10,224 nucleotides of DNA from Alphaproteobacteria bacterium UBA6544. GTDB taxonomy: Bacteria; Pseudomonadota; Alphaproteobacteria; UBA8366. Of this stretch, positions 4,817 to 10,224 are shown piece after piece. Every line of letters starts with the position of its first letter. The stretch's first letter is position 1. The notes under the pieces were generated by a model. The model was not told the DNA's origin. It worked only from the letters and a program-made list of their open reading frames with translations, and did no database searches. Position numbers and translations under genes: made by a program. The stretch spans positions 1-10,224 of the forward strand of contig DJKK01000197.1 in the NCBI GenBank assembly GCA_002434595.1, written 5' to 3'.

Positions 4817-6826
4817 ATGGAAGCGGTTCTTTCTGAATATTTCGGTCAACTGACGGACCCTTTCTTTAACCCTCAAAAGCGTGTCTTTGCGGGATATCTG
4901 TTTTCAGCCCTAGCGATTGCGTTCGTCGTGGCAATCGTGCACTCCCGCGGGTCGTGGCTAGGCGCATGGCGCGGTTTGTTTTCGCGGGATATTTGGTGGT
5001 CCAAATCCGCCCGTGCCGATTACCTGATACTTCTGACTAATCAGGCGGTCATGATGGGCGTCGTGCCACGCTTAATTACCAAGCTGGCCTTTGCTATGCT
5101 GTTGTTTGAGGCGATGCACATCTGGTTCGATGGCCGGCTCCTACTTTGGCCAAGCGCGCCCGGATGGATGATCGCGGCTGCATTTACCGTATTGCTTTTT
5201 CTGCTCGATGACGCTGCGAAGTACGTCGTGCATCGGGCACTTCACCGTTTTCCGGTCCTGTGGTGTTTTCACAAGGTGCATCATACGGCAGAGACCCTGA
5301 CACCCTTCACGGTCTACCGCACGCATCCGGTCGAAGGCGTGATCTTCGCCCTCAGGACAGTTGTCGTGCAGGCGATTGCGACAGCTGGATTCATCTTCTT
5401 TTTTGGAGATCGGGCGGAACTGGTGACGCTGCTCGGTGCGAACGCCTTCCTGTTCGCCTTCAACGCGGCAGGCTCGAACCTGCGCCACAGTCATGTCTGG
5501 TTCGGTTACGGCCGAATCCTGGAACATGTTTTGATATCGCCGGCGCAACATCAGTTGCATCACTCGGTGGATCGTCATCACGGAGATGCTAATTTTGGAG
5601 CGGTCTTGGCGATTTGGGACTGGATTGGTGGTAGTCTCCAGTTTGCAGATAACGGGCCGCCTGAGCGCTTTGGCCTTAGCGACAATCGGTCCGATACACA
5701 CGATCTCGCCACAATTTATCTAAAGCCCATGGTCGAGGCGGCACATTGCCTCTATCGGCCGATAAAAAAGGGAATTGTAATGATGAACGCTTTACTTTCT
5801 AACGGTTTTGCCCGCCGCACTGCCATCGGGGGGCTCGGCGCTCTTTTGTGTCTGTCGATCATGGTGGTGTCCGCGGCGGCGACAGAACTGAACATCTACT
5901 CGCACCGGCAACCCTTCCTGATCAAGCCGTTCATCGATGCCTACAAGGCCAAGACAGGCACTGAGATCAACATTGTATACGCATCAAAGGGGTTGGCCCA
6001 ACGTCTTCAGGCGGAAGGTGGGCGTAGCCCAGCCGATGTGATCCTGACTGTTGATATCGCCCGACTTTATGTATACGCCGACAAGAAATTACTTGCGCCG
6101 GTTGAGTCTGATGTATTGTCGCGGAATGTCCCGAGCCATTTGCGGGCGCCAGACAACACGTGGTTTGCTTTCTCGAAGCGGGCACGGGTGGTCGCAATCG
6201 CGAACCGTTCGAAGGATGCCTTTGCGATAAAAAATTATGAAGACCTGGCGGATCCGAAGTGGCGCGGACGGATATGTACTCGCCCTGGTAGTCACGTCTA
6301 CAACCGGGCGCTCGTTGCGTCGCTGATCCACGCCAAAGGTGTGGATGCTGCTGAAAAATGGGCAAGTGGTGTTATTGAAAACTTGGCGCGCCGCCCCCAA
6401 GGGAACGACAGAGCGCAGGTAAAGGCCATTTATGAAGGCGTTTGCGACATAGCGATTATCAATAATTACTACTACGGCAAGCTGAAGCATTCAGCCAAAC
6501 CGGTGCAACGTGATTGGGCGGCTGCAGTAAAACTCATTTTCCCCAATCAGGATGGTCGAGGTGCCCATGTGAACATTTCTGGTGGCGGCGTGGCCAAGCA
6601 TTCAAAGAATAAAGCAGAAGCAGTCCGATTCCTCGAGTTCTTGACCTCGAAGGCGGCACAGGATTTATACGGGTCGGTAAATTACGAATATCCCGTCAAC
6701 CCGGCCGTCGACGTACCGAGAGAACTGCGTTCCTGGGGATCGTTCAGCGAGGATAAAATGCCCATCGCCCGTATCGCGAAACTGGCGCCTAAAGCACAGA
6801 TGATTATTGACCGGGTGGGATGGTAG
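4817..6826 (+). CDS. Fused membrane di-iron hydroxylase and FbpA-like Fe(III)-binding protein, 669 residues
   Basis: The start is ATG 4817, five bases after GGAG. Residues 1-315 are a sterol desaturase/fatty acid hydroxylase family protein: hydrophobic segments near 22-42, 84-100, 115-131, 172-196 and 200-218, and histidine clusters HRALH (139-143), HKVHH (152-156) and HQLHH (245-249) that bind the di-iron centre; substrate unknown. Residues 324-669 are a periplasmic iron-binding protein of the FbpA type, starting with a twin-arginine-like ARR and a hydrophobic signal stretch (about 334-355), then LNIYSHRQPF with H363 and NNYYYGKL with Y551-Y553 as probable iron ligands. Such domains are normally separate proteins. 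An internal site (AGGGA, 5769-5773, before ATG 5780 and 5783) could start the second part alone. If made as one chain, the iron-binding domain would be tethered to the inner membrane. The stop overlaps the permease start. Confidence 0.85.
   Translation: MEAVLSEYFGQLTDPFFNPQKRVFAGYLFSALAIAFVVAIVHSRGSWLGAWRGLFSRDIWWSKSARADYLILLTNQAVMMGVVPRLITKLAFAMLLFEAMHIWFDGRLLLWPSAPGWMIAAAFTVLLFLLDDAAKYVVHRALHRFPVLWCFHKVHHTAETLTPFTVYRTHPVEGVIFALRTVVVQAIATAGFIFFFGDRAELVTLLGANAFLFAFNAAGSNLRHSHVWFGYGRILEHVLISPAQHQLHHSVDRHHGDANFGAVLAIWDWIGGSLQFADNGPPERFGLSDNRSDTHDLATIYLKPMVEAAHCLYRPIKKGIVMMNALLSNGFARRTAIGGLGALLCLSIMVVSAAATELNIYSHRQPFLIKPFIDAYKAKTGTEINIVYASKGLAQRLQAEGGRSPADVILTVDIARLYVYADKKLLAPVESDVLSRNVPSHLRAPDNTWFAFSKRARVVAIANRSKDAFAIKNYEDLADPKWRGRICTRPGSHVYNRALVASLIHAKGVDAAEKWASGVIENLARRPQGNDRAQVKAIYEGVCDIAIINNYYYGKLKHSAKPVQRDWAAAVKLIFPNQDGRGAHVNISGGGVAKHSKNKAEAVRFLEFLTSKAAQDLYGSVNYEYPVNPAVDVPRELRSWGSFSEDKMPIARIAKLAPKAQMIIDRVGW
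5764..5785 (+). promoter_or_regulatory. Junction signals: slippery A_AAA_AAG heptamer, internal ribosome site and tandem start codons
   Basis: The zero frame reads ATA AAA AAG GGA, so 5764-5770 is A_AAA_AAG in the phase used by dnaX for -1 frameshifting. A -1 shift would give a short tail (GNCNDERFTF) ending at TAA 5800-5802. Losing one A, in the genome or transcript, would instead end the hydroxylase at TAA 5778-5780, overlapping ATG 5780 as TAATG. AGGGA (5769-5773) lies six and nine bases before ATG 5780 and ATG 5783. No clear stimulatory hairpin follows closely. Frameshifting is inferred, not shown. Confidence 0.4.
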
Positions 6827-8481
6827 TACTCCGGCATGTAATTGATATTCGGGACTTTAGCCCCTGGTTAAATCCTTGGAAGCTGGCGACTATCCTCTTG
6901 GTCGTCGTGTTCATAACGCCAATTTTAGCGATTGTTGTAGCGGCCTCCGGCGACAGCGGCGGGCTATGGTCGCATCTATCGCAAACCGTGTTGCCGCGTT
7001 ACGTCGTGAACACGCTCAGTTTGATGCTGGGTGTTGGTTTGTTAAGCCTGCTTTTCGGGATCAGCACGGCGTGGGTCGTTGTCCGCTATAGCTTTCCCGG
7101 CCGCCGTCTTTTGCAATGGATGCTATTGTTGCCCGCCGCGATGCCGGGATACCTGATCGCTTATACCTACACGGACTTCCTCGAATATGCGGGTCCGGTG
7201 CAGATGCTCCTGAGGGATTTTTTCGGCTGGGAGAGTGCGCGCGATTATTGGTTCCCTGAAATCCGTTCCATGGGTGGCGCGATTCTCGTGCTTGGCGCGG
7301 TGCTTTATCCTTATGTCTACATCATGGCACGCACGGCCTATCTCTTAACGCCGGTCTCGCTATTTGAGGTTTCGCGAGTGAATGGGAAGGGCCTTTTCTG
7401 GAATGTAGGGCTACCTCTTGCACGTCCAGCAATCGTCGCTGGGTTGGCTCTCGTCCTGATGGAAACCTTGTCGGATTTTGGAACGGTTGAGTTCTTCGCT
7501 ATTGAGACCCTGACACTCGGAATCTTTAACGTCTGGCTTGGCATGAACAGCCTGACGGCAGCGGCACAAATTGCGACCTTCGGTTTTCTTTTCGTGTTTG
7601 TCCTGTTGACTGTCGAAGTGCTCTCGAGGGCGCAACGCAGATTCGTTGATACCACTCGTCGTTCTGCTTCTCTATCGCCGGAGCAAATTGGCGGGTGGCA
7701 TGCTGTGGTCTTAATGGTTGTTTGCCTTACGCCGATCATAATCGGCTTTGCTGTGCCGGTCGCGGTGCTGTTGAACTTTGTGCTTCAGGGCTATTCGGTC
7801 GCGCTCGATGCAACAGTGATCGAGGCGGCGGGTAATTCGATCTTCATCGGCCTGGCAACGGCGGTCCTGGTTATTGCCACGGCTGCGTTAATCGGACTGG
7901 TATCGATGTTCGAAAAAGGCGTCTGGCTGCCGCGTTTCGCCGCGCTTGCCTCATTCGGCTATGCGTTTCCGGGGACGATTCTGGCCATTGGCGTCGTTAC
8001 CGCCGGCGGAGCGGTCGATCGCGGTATTGCTGAGCTGTTCGATTGGGCGCTCGACGTCTCCTATGAGGGGTGGCTCACCAGTGGTGTTGGTTTGATCATT
8101 TTTGCGTGTATCGTGCGCTTCCAGGCGGTTGGATACGGCGCTGTTATGACCGGTCTTGGGCGTGTTTCACCGAGTATGATGGAGGCGAGCCGGACACTCG
8201 GTTGCGGCTTCGCAGAGAGCATCAAGCGGGTCATGCTGCCGTCAATACGGTTGTCCTGCATTGCGGGAGCCCTGTTGGTGTTCGTCGATGTTATGAAGGA
8301 GTTGCCGATGAGCCTGCTCCTTCGGCCGTTCAATTTCGAGACACTGGCGACGTTTGTGTATCAGTTTGCCAAGGACGAACTCCTCGAGGAGGCGGCCTTA
8401 CCGGCATTGGCGATCGTCGCGACGGGGATCATACCGGTCGTTTTGATGAATGCGGCGCTCAATCGCATTCGCGAGCGGTAA
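6820..8481 (+). CDS. fbpB: Iron(III) ABC transporter permease, FbpB-like, 553 residues
   Basis: This is an inner-membrane permease with two fused transport domains, as in FbpB/AfuB/SfuB ferric importers, with about twelve hydrophobic segments. Each half carries the EAA loop that docks on the ATPase: EVSRVNGKG with LP downstream (183-199) and EASRTLGCG with LP downstream (455-474). Length is typical. ATG 6820 overlaps the upstream stop (TAG 6824-6826) by seven bases, implying translational coupling with the hydroxylase-FbpA ORF. The cognate ATPase FbpC, usually next in such operons, is absent: a terminator follows. The permease must use an ATPase encoded elsewhere. Iron specificity is inferred from the FbpA domain and the Fur-like sites. 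Confidence 0.9.
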   Translation: MVVLRHVIDIRDFSPWLNPWKLATILLVVVFITPILAIVVAASGDSGGLWSHLSQTVLPRYVVNTLSLMLGVGLLSLLFGISTAWVVVRYSFPGRRLLQWMLLLPAAMPGYLIAYTYTDFLEYAGPVQMLLRDFFGWESARDYWFPEIRSMGGAILVLGAVLYPYVYIMARTAYLLTPVSLFEVSRVNGKGLFWNVGLPLARPAIVAGLALVLMETLSDFGTVEFFAIETLTLGIFNVWLGMNSLTAAAQIATFGFLFVFVLLTVEVLSRAQRRFVDTTRRSASLSPEQIGGWHAVVLMVVCLTPIIIGFAVPVAVLLNFVLQGYSVALDATVIEAAGNSIFIGLATAVLVIATAALIGLVSMFEKGVWLPRFAALASFGYAFPGTILAIGVVTAGGAVDRGIAELFDWALDVSYEGWLTSGVGLIIFACIVRFQAVGYGAVMTGLGRVSPSMMEASRTLGCGFAESIKRVMLPSIRLSCIAGALLVFVDVMKELPMSLLLRPFNFETLATFVYQFAKDELLEEAALPALAIVATGIIPVVLMNAALNRIRER

Positions 8482-8492
8482 TTACGGGAATT

Positions 8493-8537
8493 TTCTCTTC
8501 TTAAGAGAATACGGAAAGACGAATAAAATCGTCTTTT
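8493..8537 (+). terminator. Rho-independent terminator after fbpB
   Basis: Two hairpins follow the stop codon. The first is TTCTCTT (8493-8499) with AAGAGAA (8503-8509), loop of three. The second is AAAGACGA (8515-8522) with TCGTCTTT (8529-8536), loop of six, ending in TTTT. The A-rich left arm of the second also makes it usable in the other direction. Together they close the iron-import operon. Confidence 0.75.
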
Positions 8538-8600
8538 ATCAATTGGTTAATGGTGAATAAAAATAACACTTGCGCCGCTATCTATATTCGGGATATGCAA

Positions 8601-8617
8601 ATGAGAGTCACTCGCAA
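8601..8617 (+). promoter_or_regulatory. Fur-box-like site upstream of gene B
   Basis: ATGAGAGTCACTCGCAA reads TTGCGAGTGACTCTCAT on the other strand, an imperfect inverted repeat resembling the other sites in the window. A TTGCGC (8570-8575), preceded by CACT as in the gene A promoter, lies at about the same distance upstream as there. The -10 is unclear (TATGCA at 8594-8599, or TATATT at 8583-8588). This is the weakest of the Fur-like calls. Confidence 0.4.
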
Positions 8618-8655
8618 TCGCAATTAGATGTGCTCAATGTTATGAGGGTCCCACC

Positions 8656-8797
8656 TGGCACCCAACCCAAGCCGAAGGACGAGCCTGAGCTTACCTTCCA
8701 AACCGTCTTTCGGGGGTGCCACTCCGGTCTCGGCGTTTTGCCCCGAACGCGTCGTAGCTACCTCTCACGTGCGCTTGGGCGGACCGTCGAGACCGGA
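8656..8797 (+). promoter_or_regulatory. Structured leader upstream of gene B
   Basis: Two perfect inverted repeats lie in the roughly 200 bases between the Fur-like site and the gene B start. TGGCACCC (8656-8663) pairs with GGGTGCCA (8714-8721). TCCGGTCTCG (8723-8732) pairs with CGAGACCGGA (8788-8797). They are adjacent and not overlapping, so both could form in one RNA. The second ends 13 bases before the AAGGGAG ribosome site. No known riboswitch was recognised, and no T-tract follows. Confidence 0.35.
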
Positions 8798-8822
8798 ATC
8801 CAATCTCTTCAAAGGGAGCTCT

Positions 8823-9329
8823 ATGGAAACCGAAGGTGATTTAGTCGGCCTCGTTCGCCAGCAACGTTTCCATCAGCTCAAGTTCGCCGAACAGTTTACC
8901 CTGTGGTCGGTGCGAATGTGGCTGCGGGCGTATTGTCGAGGATCGGAATTATTCACCACATTACATGAAGCTTTCGAAGTGGTCGGGATATCGGAAGCGG
9001 GAAAATCGTTCGATAACGGAATGGCGATTATTGCCGTCGGGACCCGTCGCGATCTTCTCTTCCTCGGTGTGGAGAGCCAATACGTCTCGCAGGACGAGGG
9101 CGATTTTCTCGAGGTGTTGGCCGCCTTTCAGAAGGGAGAAACCGAGCGGGCACTTGCCCGGTTGGATGTTTGGCTGCCGGTATCCGGCACGCGTATCGCC
9201 GGTCCTGCATTTGAAGAGTTCGCGTGCTGCCTAGCGAGGGGTGGTCTCTCGATCGGCGCCAATCAAGAAGGAAATCCAATCCAAATTAAGCTGCGGAATT
9301 TCGCTATTTCTGGCGCACGACTGCATTGA
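8823..9329 (+). CDS. Protein B: unknown, 168 residues, related to proteins A and C
   Basis: The frame is open from 8769, but ATG 8823 is chosen because AAGGGAG (8812-8818) lies four bases upstream. The product is soluble and mostly helical, with no signal peptide or membrane segment. Residues 21-37 (FAEQFTLWSVRMWLRAY) match the RRW helix of protein A. Residues 90-119 (DEGDFLEVLAAFQKGETERALARLDVWLP in pieces) match the second block of A, including the pattern of a short turn followed by ALAR and a W near the end. The cysteine pair of A is not conserved; B has CC at 135-136. It begins a probable operon with gene C and an Opp/Dpp-type ATPase, after a Fur-like site. Function unknown. Confidence 0.75.
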   Translation: METEGDLVGLVRQQRFHQLKFAEQFTLWSVRMWLRAYCRGSELFTTLHEAFEVVGISEAGKSFDNGMAIIAVGTRRDLLFLGVESQYVSQDEGDFLEVLAAFQKGETERALARLDVWLPVSGTRIAGPAFEEFACCLARGGLSIGANQEGNPIQIKLRNFAISGARLH

Positions 9330-9383
9330 AATAGGAGCCAAGTCAGCCTAAGTTACTCTGCGCACCTCAAGGCAGCGAAGCTT

Positions 9384-9890
9384 ATGCTTGAAAATACAAT
9401 GACATTGGATCGGCTGACCCCAAATGAAGTCGCCGTGATCAAGGCAATTCGGCAGTGGCGGAAATTACCCGAGACGATACCGTGCGAGATCTTGACCGCT
9501 GAGACCGCCGAGCAGATTGCGGGGTTCGTCGCATATCTTTGGCGCACGGACCCTTATGCGGTGAAGGTCGGTTCGGGCTTGGACAACGATCTACACCTTT
9601 TCGAGGTGCAGCTGCTCTACGTCATTTCCGAACAAATGGCCGGTAACAATTTGACGACATCGGAGATTCTCGCGTGGTGGTTCGCAAATGACGAACAGGG
9701 CTACGCTAAGGCCAGTCTCAATTCGATCTGCGTGCAAATGCAGCTGGCGGGCACCGCAGTCAGCGCGGCGAATTGGATTCGAGGATGCTTCCGGGCGATG
9801 ACGTGTCGACGCGTGCGCGGTGGGTCCCGCGACGCTCATGAACGGGCGTACGACGGCGTCGCGGAACCACAATCAGTCGCTATTCATTAA
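9384..9890 (+). CDS. Protein C: unknown, 168 residues, probably related to proteins A and B
   Basis: The start is taken as ATG 9384; the ribosome site is weak (AAGGCAGCGAAG) and ATG 9399 is an alternative. The product is soluble. Residues 11-26 (LTPNEVAVIKAIRQW) resemble the first helix of protein A (LAESERLIIDIYRRW). Residues 73-100 (FEVQLLYVISEQMAGNN, then EILAWWF) resemble its second block. The C-terminal 30 residues are arginine-rich and polar, unlike A or B. With this start it is exactly as long as B. It lies 54 bases after B, and its TAA stop sits inside the ribosome site (AAGGGAG) of the following ATPase, so the three genes look co-transcribed. Homology with A and B is weaker here and needs a profile comparison. 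Confidence 0.7.
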   Translation: MLENTMTLDRLTPNEVAVIKAIRQWRKLPETIPCEILTAETAEQIAGFVAYLWRTDPYAVKVGSGLDNDLHLFEVQLLYVISEQMAGNNLTTSEILAWWFANDEQGYAKASLNSICVQMQLAGTAVSAANWIRGCFRAMTCRRVRGGSRDAHERAYDGVAEPQSVAIH

Positions 9891-9903
9891 GGGAGTACTT
9901 CAT

Positions 9904-10224
9904 ATGTCCAACGATCGTCTTGTAGAGTTCGACAATCTGCACGTTCATTTTCCGAGTGTAGGGAAACCAGTTGAGGCCGTCCGCGGCGTAACATTTCACA
10001 TTAATAAGGGTGAAACTGTTGGTGTCGTCGGTGAATCCGGTTCTGGAAAATCGGTCAGCGCCATGTCGCTCTTGCGTCTGAACGATATGGCCGGTGCGTA
10101 TATGCCGGAAGGTCGCATTAAGCTGAACAGCGCAGATTTTGGTGAGGTCGATATCACAGAAGCAGAAGAGCCACTGATGCAGTCGATTCGCGGCAAGGAA
10201 ATCGCCATGATCTTCCAGGAGCCG
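9904..10224 (+). CDS. Opp/Dpp-family ABC transporter ATPase, N-terminal part (runs off the window)
   Basis: ATG 9904 follows AAGGGAG (9889-9895) by eight bases. The 107 visible residues are the start of an ATP-binding subunit of the peptide/nickel/opine importer family (OppD, DppD, or the double-domain YejF/GsiA type). They show VRGVTFHINKGETVGVVGE, Walker A GESGSGKS (43-50) and the Q-loop FQEP (104-107). It is not FbpC-like, so it does not obviously supply the ATPase missing from the iron importer. It is closely linked to genes B and C. No permease or binding-protein gene precedes it here. Whether one or two ATPase domains follow cannot be seen. Confidence 0.9.
   Translation, partial: MSNDRLVEFDNLHVHFPSVGKPVEAVRGVTFHINKGETVGVVGESGSGKSVSAMSLLRLNDMAGAYMPEGRIKLNSADFGEVDITEAEEPLMQSIRGKEIAMIFQEP

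Noticed and set aside
5141..5701. Minus-strand ORF of 186 codons
   Set aside because: Antisense to the hydroxylase domain, whose histidine clusters prove the coding strand.
8570..8839. Plus-strand ORF of 89 codons (or 65 from ATG 8642)
   Set aside because: No ribosome site at either start, proline- and arginine-rich composition, overlaps the gene B start and the inverted repeats of its leader.
9330..9339. AATAGGAGCC, identical to 1171-1180
   Set aside because: A ten-base match shared by the leader of gene A and the gap after gene B; it contains a ribosome-site-like AGGAG and is short enough to be chance. No start codon at a proper distance follows at 9330.

Overview
The window looks like an accessory iron-homeostasis locus from a proteobacterium, most likely an alphaproteobacterium and possibly Rhodospirillales-like. 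Base composition is moderate in GC. Several features point to iron control: a bacterioferritin divergent from its ferredoxin, an FbpA/FbpB-type ferric iron importer, a DUF4856 (imelysin-like) periplasmic protein, and at least seven matches to a Fur-box-like element close to TTGCGAATGATTATCA. The taxonomic guess rests on protein style only and is weak.

Layout. Positions 1-510 hold a decayed SMP-30/gluconolactonase gene, read across three frames with an internal stop. A 65-residue hypothetical protein (775-972) and a probable terminator follow. Positions 1100-1350 hold two Fur-like sites, a candidate promoter and a structured leader with two overlapping tiny ORFs. Next is a 191-residue protein of unknown function, here called A (1351-1926). 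Convergent to it is bfr (minus strand, 1956-2435). The bfr-bfd intergenic region carries Fur-like sites towards both genes. bfd (2790-3011) encodes the [2Fe-2S] bacterioferritin-associated ferredoxin. Two more Fur-like sites precede an exported lysine-rich DUF4856 protein (3296-4738). A hairpin with a T-tract separates that gene from a 669-codon ORF (4817-6826), which fuses a membrane di-iron hydroxylase (sterol desaturase/fatty acid hydroxylase superfamily) in frame to a complete FbpA-like Fe(III)-binding protein with its own signal peptide. It overlaps a two-domain FbpB-type permease (6820-8481), closed by a terminator. A second Fur-like site and a structured leader precede two 168-residue unknown proteins, B (8823-9329) and C (9384-9890). 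The window ends inside an Opp/Dpp-family ABC ATPase (9904 onward).

How the genes may work together (inference). Under iron limitation Fur would release the DUF4856 protein, the hydroxylase-FbpA ORF, the permease, Bfd (which reduces stored iron in Bfr for release) and proteins A, B and C. No FbpC-type ATPase lies next to the permease, so it must be borrowed or encoded elsewhere.

The points most worth checking are four. First, the hydroxylase-FbpA fusion. Second, the A6 run at its junction, which forms a correctly phased A_AAA_AAG heptamer and where one base fewer would restore a TAATG stop-start overlap. Third, the apparent homology of proteins A, B and C. Fourth, the placement of the DUF4856 protein and a membrane hydroxylase within an iron-import cluster.
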